A stretch of DNA of 5,192 bases from Acidiluteibacter sp965660325 (lineage in GTDB: Bacteria > Bacteroidota > Bacteroidia > Flavobacteriales_E > Vicingaceae), in contig CBFHZL010000149.1 of the NCBI GenBank assembly GCA_965660325.1, forward strand, positions 1 through 5,192. The letters are read 5' to 3'. A program made the position numbers and the translations under genes. The number at the start of each line of letters is the position of its first letter. The stretch's first letter is position 1. The notes under the pieces are model-generated. The model was not told the DNA's origin, made no database searches, and saw only the letters and a program-made list of their open reading frames with translations. Of this stretch, positions 1 to 4,984 are shown one piece after another.

Positions 1-312
1 TTGTTGTCTATTTCCTCCTTTATTCATGAATTTGTAAAGCTCATTCACGTAACAATCTTTTCGCTCTCGGCCTAGTGTATAGCCTCTATTTTTGATAATT
101 TCATGCACCATTTCAAAATGCTCTAATTCTTCTTTTGCTAAGGCGAGCAAATCAGTAACCAACTCTTGATGTTCAGAGTTATTGGTGATAATAGTGATCG
201 CATTAGTAGCCGCTTTTTGTTCACACCAAGCATGATCGGTTAATATTTCCTCAATGTTTGATTCTACAACATTTACCCAACGAGGATCAGTTGCTAATTT
301 TAAGTGGAGCAT
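1..312 (-). CDS. miaE: tRNA-(ms2io6A)-hydroxylase, MiaE family (3' end outside window)
   Basis: This is the first 104 codons of a MiaE-type enzyme; the rest lies beyond the left edge. MiaE is a ferritin-like, non-haem di-iron monooxygenase that hydroxylates the isopentenyl group of 2-methylthio-N6-isopentenyl-adenosine at position 37 of tRNAs reading UNN codons, using O2. The translation opens MLHLKLATDPRWV. It shows the expected helix-bundle iron sites: Glu31 in the D-H-A-W-C-E-Q-K-A-A segment, and the E-E-L-E-H stretch giving an E-x-x-H pair at Glu62 and His65. The following G-Y-x-L-G-R-E-R-K-D segment is typical of the family. The remaining ligands would lie in the missing part. The ATG at 312 is the first good start; a purine-rich AGAAAAAAG precedes it. 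The gene sits alone behind a terminator, so it is probably transcribed on its own. No damage is visible in the part present. Confidence 0.92.
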   Translation of the reverse strand, partial: MLHLKLATDPRWVNVVESNIEEILTDHAWCEQKAATNAITIITNNSEHQELVTDLLALAKEELEHFEMVHEIIKNRGYTLGRERKDCYVNELYKFMNKGGNRQQ

Positions 313-330
313 CTTTTTTCTAATTTTCTG

Positions 331-338
331 CAAAATTA
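331..338 (-). promoter_or_regulatory. possible -7 promoter element for miaE
   Basis: On the minus strand this reads TAATTTTG, an exact match to the Bacteroidota -7 consensus TAnnTTTG. It lies 18 nt upstream of the miaE ATG, which would give a leader of about 10-15 nt. It falls in the only space available between the upstream terminator and the gene. No clear TTG element is present at -33; only a T-run occurs there. The call therefore rests on one short motif in AT-rich DNA. Confidence 0.33.
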
Positions 339-361
339 AGCACATTCTTTCGTTTGTACAT

Positions 362-396
362 AAAAAAACACCCTGCTCAATTGCTTAAACAGGATG
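362..396 (-). terminator. intrinsic terminator of the msrB-msrA operon
   Basis: Read on the minus strand, CATCCTG (396-390) pairs with CAGGGTG (375-369). This gives a 7-bp stem with one T-G wobble and a 14-nt loop, followed at once by seven T residues (368-362). It begins about 48 nt after the msrA stop codon, where an operon end is expected. The plus strand lacks a matching T-tract, so it should act in one direction, insulating miaE from the msr genes. Confidence 0.8.
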
Positions 397-444
397 CTCC
401 TCTCACACTTTAAAACACTAAAACTAAGAGAATTTAGTCTTGAA

Positions 445-978
445 TTAAGCTTCAGCCTTTAAATGTGCACTGTATAACGACCTAAATTTATTAAGCTTAG
501 GATTAATTACTGCTTGGCAGTAGCCCGCTTCGCTATTATTCCTATAATAATCTTGATGCTCTGGTTCAGCAAGGTAAAATGCTGATTTTTCTGCCAATTC
601 TGTTACGATTTGATCATGATAAGCCGGCTGAACTTCATTGATTGCTTTTTTGGCTATAGCCAATTCAGCTTCATCTTCATAAAAGATTACACTTCTGTAT
701 TGCGTTCCTCTGTCGGCTCCTTGTCGGTCCTTAGTGGTAGGATCATGAGTTGTTAAATGAATGATTAGTAAATTCTGTAGGGTAATTAATTCATCGTCGT
801 AGGTAACTTCCACCACCTCTGCATGACCTGTTCTGCCGGTACAAACTTCTCTGTAGGCAGGGTTTTTTATCGAACCTCCTGCGTAACCGCTTTTTACGTC
901 AATTACTCCTGATAATTCTTGAAATATAGCTTCGGTGCACCAAAAACATCCACCGCCAATAATTACACTTTTTGTCAT
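445..978 (-). CDS. msrA: peptide-methionine (S)-S-oxide reductase MsrA
   Basis: The 177-residue product reduces the S epimer of methionine sulfoxide, free or in proteins, back to methionine through a cysteine sulfenic acid intermediate regenerated by thioredoxin. The N-terminus carries the signature G-G-G-C-F-W-C-T-E at residues 8-16; Cys11 is the nucleophile and Glu16 the conserved acid. Further family blocks are Y-R-E-V-C-T-G-R-T-G-H-A-E-V (42-55), H-D-P-T-T with the conserved Asp79, and D-R-Q-G-A-D-R-G-T-Q-Y-R-S (84-96). The C-terminal A-G-Y-C-Q-A-V-I-N-P-K block carries Cys154, the likely resolving cysteine. Cys14, in the GCFWC variant of the motif, could also take part. The frame stays open upstream inside msrB, but the ATG at 978 gives normal family length and lies just 2 nt after the msrB stop (TAA-AA-ATG). 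It is the second gene of an msrB-msrA operon and has no signal peptide, so it is cytoplasmic. Confidence 0.97.
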   Translation of the reverse strand: MTKSVIIGGGCFWCTEAIFQELSGVIDVKSGYAGGSIKNPAYREVCTGRTGHAEVVEVTYDDELITLQNLLIIHLTTHDPTTKDRQGADRGTQYRSVIFYEDEAELAIAKKAINEVQPAYHDQIVTELAEKSAFYLAEPEHQDYYRNNSEAGYCQAVINPKLNKFRSLYSAHLKAEA

Positions 979-980
979 TT

Positions 981-1418
981 TTATACTTTTTTTAAGGATA
1001 GTGCGTTCATACAAAATCGTAATCCTGAGGGCGCAGGCCCATCTGGAAAAACATGTCCTAAGTGGGCATCGCAAACATTGCAAATGGTTTCCACTCGTAT
1101 CATCCCGTGACTTGTATCTTTAATGTGCGCAATGTGGTTTTCGGCAATCGGCTCAGTAAATGATGGCCAACCTGTGCCGCTATCAAACTTCTCATTGGCA
1201 TCAAAAAGGAGTGTATCACAGCATTTACAGGCATAAACTCCGGGTTCAAAAGCACTGCACATATCTGAGCTGTGTGCTCGTTCTGTTCCTTTCTGACGGG
1301 TGACATAAAACTCTTCTTCAGAAAGCAATTCTTTCCATTCCTCATTCGTTTTTTCAACCCGCTTTGGAGGCGTTAGGTTACCGTTTGTTGCATAATTTAT
1401 TACATCATTCCAGTTCAT
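981..1418 (-). CDS. msrB: peptide-methionine (R)-S-oxide reductase MsrB
   Basis: The 145-residue product reduces the R epimer of methionine sulfoxide in proteins, complementing MsrA encoded directly downstream. Two CxxC pairs, Cys64/Cys67 (in Y-A-C-K-C-C) and Cys113/Cys116 (in I-C-N-V-C-D-A-H-L-G-H-V-F), form the structural zinc site. The catalytic Cys136 lies in S-G-L-R-F-C-M-N-A. The S-G-T-G-W-P-S-F block at 80-86 carries Thr82 where many MsrBs, such as E. coli SGCGWPSF, have the recycling cysteine. Cys54 (in S-S-D-M-C-S-A-F) is a plausible substitute, as in MsrBs that use a more N-terminal recycling Cys; this is inference. I chose the ATG at 1418. An in-frame TTG at 1454 would add 12 unconserved, Lys/Gln-rich residues. 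It is the first gene of the operon. A lone TAGCTTTG at 1544-1551 (minus strand) matches the promoter core TAnnTTTG but lies far upstream, so the promoter remains unassigned. Confidence 0.95.
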   Translation of the reverse strand: MNWNDVINYATNGNLTPPKRVEKTNEEWKELLSEEEFYVTRQKGTERAHSSDMCSAFEPGVYACKCCDTLLFDANEKFDSGTGWPSFTEPIAENHIAHIKDTSHGMIRVETICNVCDAHLGHVFPDGPAPSGLRFCMNALSLKKV

Positions 1419-1746
1419 ATTATCTTGCTTTTTTGTTGTTTGGTATCCATCCAAAATAGATTCTCACAACATGCTTTTATTGAATTCAATCATAAAAGTA
1501 AACCTGCTTATTTATTCATTTTATATCGGAGTTGTGACTTTTCCAAAGCTAAAATTCAAAAGTGCATATTGTTACTTAGAGGGTTTGGTAGCTTAACAAA
1601 TTCTACCTTATTTAGTTCTATTTTAAGTTATACTATGCGGGTAAGTATATGTAAACTAAAAAAGTGATTGAAGAAGTTACTTCTATTTTTTGTTGCAGCT
1701 GATCTCTGAATCGATCTATTTTATTCAATAGGATGATTGCTAAAAA

Positions 1747-1789
1747 AAAAGTGTTATTTGTATAAGCTATTTAAAAGTGTTGTTATTTG
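1747..1789 (+). repeat. short imperfect direct repeat
   Basis: AAAAGTGTTATTTG at 1747-1760 recurs at 1773-1789 as the same string with GTT inserted (AAAAGTGTTGTTATTTG). The two copies are 12 nt apart and lie about 125-165 bp upstream of the receiver gene. They may be a local duplication or paired binding sites. The low-complexity, AT-rich composition makes chance plausible. Confidence 0.4.
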
Positions 1790-1804
1790 CTTAATTAGAC
1801 CTAT

Positions 1805-1899
1805 CTTATGGCCTGATAATTCTATTAAGTGATGTTATATTAATTTACTTATGGGTTTGTAGTCTTTGTATTTAGGAAAGATAGTAATAAGCCATAAGT
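1805..1899. repeat. CTTATGG motifs in direct and inverted orientation before the receiver gene
   Basis: CTTATGGC occurs at 1805-1812 and ACTTATGG at 1847-1854. The reverse complement occurs at 1891-1899 (GCCATAAGT). The second and third copies form a perfect 8-bp inverted repeat around a 37-nt loop. The last arm ends 13 nt before the proposed TTG start. This could be an operator, or a leader stem hiding the start region. It is a pattern seen in the sequence; the function is a guess. Confidence 0.35.
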
Positions 1900-1912
1900 T
1901 AATCCACACCGA

Positions 1913-2662
1913 TTGTCCATAGATAATAAGGAAAATAGTCTTCAAGGAAAACGTATTCTGGTGGTAGATGATGATCGATTTCATCAATACTTTACAAGAA
2001 TTATTTTGAATAAGCTTCAAATAGTTTCTACATTAACTCATGGAGGAGAGGCAGCTATTAAAGCTTTTGATGATGAGCAGTATGATTTAGTTTTACTGGA
2101 TTTAAAAATGCCCAATGTAGACGGTTATGCGGTATTATCTCATATCAGAGAAACTCGAAAGTCGAAACTTCCTGTATTAATTTTAACCGGAGCAGTAATG
2201 GATGAGAATATCAATACACTTATTGAGCCAGGCTATACAGAGCTTCTCCAAAAGCCTTTTGGAGCTAGAGATTTAAAACAAACCTTAATGGGCCTTATCG
2301 GAACCTTGTCTAGTTCTAACTTTTCAACAGCACCTCTTTATGATATCACAAAATTAAAGTATATGGCAAGAGGAGATCATAATTTTGAGCGTGAACTTAT
2401 TAAGAAAATGATAGACTCATTTGATAGGTTAGTTGCGGTACTATCTGATCAGCATTATGATTTTACAACCATTAAAACAGCTTCAGAAAAGCTACAATTA
2501 AGCGCTAAGGTTTTGGCTTCTGATAGAATACTCAGTTTATTAAGAAAAGTAAATCAGGCAGCTACAGAGCAAAATCGAGAAGAAATGAACTTACAAATTA
2601 AAAAGCTGCATTATTGGACTAGTATATTAAGCCGCCAATTGAGAAATTACTACAAACAGTAA
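1913..2662 (+). CDS. response regulator: receiver domain plus Hpt-like domain lacking the phospho-His
   Basis: The product is 249 residues and cytoplasmic. Residues 13-130 form a CheY-like receiver: acidic pocket in V-V-D-D-D (19-21), phospho-acceptor Asp63 in L-L-D-L-K-M-P, Thr92 in L-I-L-T-G, and Lys114 in Q-K-P-F. The usual aromatic switch position three residues before the Lys is Leu111. After a Ser-rich linker (131-140), residues 143-249 are all-helical in character. They open Y-D-I-T-K-L-K-Y-M-A-R-G-D-H-N-F, the typical start of histidine phosphotransfer domains in hybrid kinases. In the expected A-H-x-L-K segment the protein reads A-S-E-K-L-Q-L-S (190-197), placing Glu192 or Ser191 where His should be. 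There is no DNA-binding or enzymatic output domain and no kinase gene nearby. The start is uncertain: TTG at 1913 is the only usual initiation codon between the upstream in-frame stop (1895-1897) and the receiver, and it has no obvious Shine-Dalgarno sequence. The protein could be a decoy or scaffold in a phosphorelay, or a remnant of a hybrid kinase C-terminus. Confidence 0.82.
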   Translation: MSIDNKENSLQGKRILVVDDDRFHQYFTRIILNKLQIVSTLTHGGEAAIKAFDDEQYDLVLLDLKMPNVDGYAVLSHIRETRKSKLPVLILTGAVMDENINTLIEPGYTELLQKPFGARDLKQTLMGLIGTLSSSNFSTAPLYDITKLKYMARGDHNFERELIKKMIDSFDRLVAVLSDQHYDFTTIKTASEKLQLSAKVLASDRILSLLRKVNQAATEQNREEMNLQIKKLHYWTSILSRQLRNYYKQ

Positions 2663-2713
2663 ATGTTGCTTTTTATTCAAAAAAAGTAAAAAAAGATTTG
2701 AATAGTTCTTTTG

Positions 2714-2736
2714 GATTATTGATTAAAACAATAATC
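2714..2736. terminator. AT-rich hairpin between convergent genes, possible weak terminator
   Basis: GATTATTG (2714-2721) and CAATAATC (2729-2736) form a perfect 8-bp stem with a 7-nt loop. It lies midway between the stop of the receiver gene (2662) and that of the SRPBCC gene (2760), where a bidirectional terminator would be useful. The stem has only two G-C pairs and neither strand has a proper T-run after it, so its strength is doubtful. A second 6-bp pairing, AAAAGA with TCTTTT, lies just to the left. Confidence 0.4.
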
Positions 2737-2759
2737 GAAGTCCTATGTAATATTCTATC

Positions 2760-3137
2760 TTACTCCTCAAAAAACTCTCTTAAAGCACCAAAATAGTTAA
2801 AGGTCCATCCTTCTACGATATCATCATAGGCTTCGTCTGGTATATTGGTTTGCCGCACTTCTACAGACGTTTTTGATTTGTCTTCGTGTAATTTAATGGT
2901 GACAATCGAAGGGTCAGATTCTCCAAAATACCACTGTTGTACGATTTTTTGATGTGGTACAAACTCTAAATTTTTTCCTACAATGGCTCCTTCCCAAAGA
3001 GAGAACTCACTTCCTTCTTCTGTGCTCATAGTCGCAGGCTCACCGCTCCACAAGTGAATAGTTGTTGGAATGGTTAACGCTAAATAAATTTCTTCTGTTG
3101 TCGCAGGGATAGAGAAGTAGGCTTTATAATCTTTCAT
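2760..3137 (-). CDS. SRPBCC / AHSA1-domain protein
   Basis: The 125-residue product is a single START-like (SRPBCC) domain of the AHSA1 group, named after the Hsp90 co-chaperone Aha1. In bacteria, members are small cytoplasmic proteins thought to bind hydrophobic ligands; their partners are mostly unknown. Diagnostic pieces are the opening F-S-I-P-A-T-T-E-E-I-Y-L-A-L-T (8-22), L-W-S-G-E-P-A-T-M (29-37), F-S-L-W-E-G-A-I-V-G-K-N (45-56), I-V-Q-Q-W-Y-F-G-E (65-73) and the C-terminal helix G-W-T-F-N-Y-F-G-A-L-R-E-F-F (110-123). The ATG at 3137 overlaps the nitroreductase stop as ATGA, which indicates translational coupling. A TTG three codons earlier is less likely. It is the last gene of the rpsP operon. 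Ligand and role cannot be read from the sequence. Confidence 0.9.
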   Translation of the reverse strand: MKDYKAYFSIPATTEEIYLALTIPTTIHLWSGEPATMSTEEGSEFSLWEGAIVGKNLEFVPHQKIVQQWYFGESDPSIVTIKLHEDKSKTSVEVRQTNIPDEAYDDIVEGWTFNYFGALREFFEE

Positions 3138-3727
3138 TTTATCCAAGTTGTTTTTTCGTGTATCGGCGTTATCGGTCGCTTTTCCAACAGTTTTAGGTTT
3201 TCCTTAGGTACACCCATTTGAAAAAATCCCATAACAGCTTCATTATCTGCCAAATTTAAATGTGTATGCATTTCCTTGGCATAAGCAAGTTTTCCAGTGC
3301 CCCAGTATGCACCTATTTTCAGTGTGGTGCAAGTTAAATGCATATTTTGAACAGCGCAGGCAACCGCCCACTCTTCTTCTTTTTTTGGAAGTTTTTCTTC
3401 TTCATTGTAATGCACAACGATTACGATCAGGTGTGATAAGTTTTTCGCCTTCATACGCATCTTTTTGACCTTCACTTCTGAGTAATCAGCTTCTGATGTT
3501 AGCTGCTTGTAGATGTTTATTTGGGCTTCAAAAAAATCAACTAATGCTTGTCCTGTATAAACGATAAACCTCCATGGTTCTGTTCTATAGTGGCTTGGCG
3601 CAAAGTTGGCACTTTCCAAAATAGCAGTTACATCTTTCTCCGAAATGGTCTTATTTTCATCAAGTTGTGTAGGGAAAATAGATTTTCTATTTTCAATAAC
3701 TTGTTTGATGGTGTTAAAGTCACTCAT
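3134..3727 (-). CDS. nitroreductase family protein (FMN-dependent)
   Basis: The 197-residue product matches the compact nitroreductase fold: a homodimeric flavoprotein binding FMN and using NAD(P)H to reduce nitro compounds, quinones or related acceptors. Visible family segments are N-R-K-S-I-F (13-18), where Arg14 and Ser16 are expected to contact the FMN phosphate, N-F-A-P-S-H-Y-R-T-E-P-W-R-F (41-54), E-W-A-V-A-C-A-V-Q-N-M-H-L-T (119-132), I-G-A-Y-W-G-T-G-K (138-146) and G-F-F-Q-M-G-V-P (167-174). It resembles the YdjA-like short subgroup more than NfsB, but the substrate is unknown. The ATG at 3727 shares one base with the trmN6 stop (TAATG). Its own stop overlaps the SRPBCC start (ATGA). 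No Shine-Dalgarno sequence is seen, so translation probably depends on the upstream gene. Confidence 0.9.
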   Translation of the reverse strand: MSDFNTIKQVIENRKSIFPTQLDENKTISEKDVTAILESANFAPSHYRTEPWRFIVYTGQALVDFFEAQINIYKQLTSEADYSEVKVKKMRMKAKNLSHLIVIVVHYNEEEKLPKKEEEWAVACAVQNMHLTCTTLKIGAYWGTGKLAYAKEMHTHLNLADNEAVMGFFQMGVPKENLKLLEKRPITPIHEKTTWIK

Positions 3728-4431
3728 TATGCAAATAAATAAAAATCCTTAACCAAAGATAAGTATTGAGCCGTATATACATGGCGTTTTTCAGTTTCAA
3801 TCACCAATTCTTCTGTTGTTTTTATTCTTTTTTCAAATCCAAACTGCATTAAAATTCGTTTGGTTGGTTTTAAATGGTTGCCTCTTACGGAAAGTTCTTT
3901 CTGATTAAATAATCCAACCTTATTTGCTTCTTTTTCATAATATGATGCAATAGCTGAAGGAAGTATACAACAAAAAACTCCAGATCTGTTTAAGATGTCG
4001 GCTACTTTTTGGAGGAGTAAGGTGGGCGGTAGGGAGTTGTTTTGTCGTGCTAAATCTCGTTGTTTGTTTCCACTTGTATTTGTCCCATCATAGAAAGGTG
4101 GATTGCTGACAATTAAATCGAAGGATGATGATTGACTGAATTCAGAGAGGCTTTGATGCAGAAACTCAATCCTTTCTTTCCATGGATTGGTTATTTGATT
4201 CTCTTTTGCTTGCAAAATGGCTTGTTGATCGATATCAACTCCTGTAATTTTAGCATCGTGAAATCGTTGAGCCATCATAAAGCTAATCAGTCCACTACCT
4301 GTTCCAATATCTAGAATCGTTGAAGGATGATGATGATTTGCCCAGGCGCCAATAAGAACGCCATCGGTGCCTACTTTCATGGCACATTTATCATGTGAAA
4401 CGGAAAACTGTTTGAATCGAAAGGCAGACAT
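3727..4431 (-). CDS. trmN6: tRNA1(Val) (adenine(37)-N6)-methyltransferase, TrmN6/YfiC family
   Basis: The 234-residue product is a Rossmann-fold SAM-dependent methyltransferase. In E. coli the family member YfiC makes m6A at position 37 of tRNA-Val1. Family signatures are the N-terminal F-R-F-K-Q-F-S-V (4-11) and M-K-V-G-T-D-G-V-L-I-G-A-W (18-30), followed by SAM motif I D-I-G-T-G-S-G (41-47). Next come the acidic loop G-V-D-I-D (64-68) and the catalytic N-P-P-F-Y (110-114) typical of N6-adenine methyltransferases. Length is usual. The ATG at 4431 overlaps the rimM stop as TAATG, with AGAGG four nt upstream inside rimM. In E. coli the gene after rimM is trmD; here that place is taken by this unrelated methyltransferase, which keeps a tRNA-modification enzyme next to rimM. 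The exact tRNA substrate in this organism is inferred, because the family also contains proteins methylating other targets. Confidence 0.91.
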   Translation of the reverse strand: MSAFRFKQFSVSHDKCAMKVGTDGVLIGAWANHHHPSTILDIGTGSGLISFMMAQRFHDAKITGVDIDQQAILQAKENQITNPWKERIEFLHQSLSEFSQSSSFDLIVSNPPFYDGTNTSGNKQRDLARQNNSLPPTLLLQKVADILNRSGVFCCILPSAIASYYEKEANKVGLFNQKELSVRGNHLKPTKRILMQFGFEKRIKTTEELVIETEKRHVYTAQYLSLVKDFYLFA

Positions 4432-4973
4432 TATGCCTCTAAATACATTTCAATTAGCCCTTCCATAGAAGTTACATGGAGTGTGGTATTTTCTCGGTCT
4501 ACCTTTTTGATTGTATCTTCCAATAATGGAATCAATACTTCTTTATCATCTGCAGTGAAAATCTGTAATATATCCTGAGAAGGGTAATCCAACACAGATT
4601 TAATATTTCCAACTTCTCCGAAACGGTCATCAATAACCTTCCAGTTTACGATTTCATGATAGTAAAATTGGTCACCTTTTAGTTTGGGAAGAGCTGCCGC
4701 CGGCAAATAGAGTTCCTTTCCAACTAACGATTTAGCTTCACTTTGAGAAGCAATGCCTTCCACAGATACGCGTAAGATTCCTTTTTGCTGCAAGTTGGCT
4801 TGAGTTAAAAAGAAAGGCACCAAGGTATCGTCATTTTTGTTGACCCGTATAAATACAGCGTCCAAATCCTGATACGAAGAAGGGGAATCAACGTCTAATT
4901 TGAACGCTAATTCCCCTTTGTTTCCAATTACTTTGGAAGAGTACCCTAAATAAAAGCAATCTGCTACTTTCAA
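4431..4973 (-). CDS. rimM: ribosome maturation factor RimM (16S rRNA processing protein)
   Basis: The 180-residue product binds ribosomal protein S19 in the 30S head and helps 16S rRNA maturation; it is a free assembly factor, not a ribosomal protein. The N-terminal RimM barrel opens D-C-F-Y-L-G-Y-S-S-K-V-I-G-N-K-G-E-L (5-22). The C-terminal PRC-type barrel runs from about F-Y-Y-H-E-I-V-N-W-K-V (103-113) through V-L-I-P-L-L-E-D-T-I-K-K-V-D (146-159). Length is normal. The start is TTG at 4973: the upstream in-frame stop (5004-5006) leaves no ATG or GTG, and TTG lands exactly where family members begin (M-K-x-x-D-C-F-Y-L-G). AGGA four nt upstream may serve as ribosome-binding site. It follows rpsP by 11 nt, the classic rpsP-rimM pairing, and its stop overlaps trmN6. 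Confidence 0.95.
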   Translation of the reverse strand: MKVADCFYLGYSSKVIGNKGELAFKLDVDSPSSYQDLDAVFIRVNKNDDTLVPFFLTQANLQQKGILRVSVEGIASQSEAKSLVGKELYLPAAALPKLKGDQFYYHEIVNWKVIDDRFGEVGNIKSVLDYPSQDILQIFTADDKEVLIPLLEDTIKKVDRENTTLHVTSMEGLIEMYLEA

Positions 4974-4977
4974 GGTA

Positions 4978-4981
4978 TCCT
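4978..4981 (-). promoter_or_regulatory. possible Shine-Dalgarno of rimM deciding a TTG start
   Basis: AGGA on the minus strand ends 4 nt before the TTG at 4973, inside the 11-nt gap after the rpsP stop. The spacing is short, but this is the only purine-rich site near the start. It supports TTG initiation rather than a missed upstream start. Confidence 0.4.
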
Positions 4982-4984
4982 GTA

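Larger units (their letters stand above)
1419..1912. other. gene-free divergent intergenic region
   Basis: This stretch of about 490 bp is strongly AT-rich and separates msrB (leftward) from the receiver gene (rightward), so promoters for both should lie here. I see no convincing coding frame, tRNA or known riboswitch. Small structures include TAGCTTTG on the minus strand at 1544-1551 (a promoter-core match without a partner at -33), GGTAG/CTACC at 1587-1607, and AGAAG-TTA-CTTCT at 1672-1684 followed by a T-run. A direct repeat at 1747-1789 and inverted CTTATGG motifs at 1805-1899 are listed separately. No exact TAnnTTTG occurs on the plus strand in front of the receiver gene. Confidence 0.6.

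Noticed and set aside
979..1083. Upstream extension of MsrA into msrB, suggesting an MsrB-MsrA fusion
   Set aside because: The extension is an open frame by chance in a different phase from msrB. MsrB has its own intact stop and the MsrA family start is the ATG at 978, so these are two separate proteins.
1100..1357. Second minus-strand frame within msrB
   Set aside because: It lies entirely inside the well-supported msrB in another frame and resembles nothing.
1419..1454. TTG start for MsrB 12 codons upstream
   Set aside because: The added residues are unconserved and Lys/Gln-rich, and the ATG at 1418 already gives normal family length.
1425..1667. Plus-strand open frame of about 80 codons in the gap upstream of the receiver gene
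   Set aside because: It starts at TTG inside msrB on the opposite strand, has no ribosome-binding site, and its translation shows no recognisable motif or gene-like composition.
1672..1691. AGAAG-TTA-CTTCT hairpin followed by T-run as a plus-strand terminator
   Set aside because: The stem is only 5 bp with a 3-nt loop and few G-C pairs, and no plus-strand gene lies upstream for it to end.
1835..2020. Minus-strand open frame of about 60 codons
   Set aside because: It overlaps the start of the receiver gene antisense, and its AT-driven composition (many Ile, Asn, Lys) has no family resemblance.
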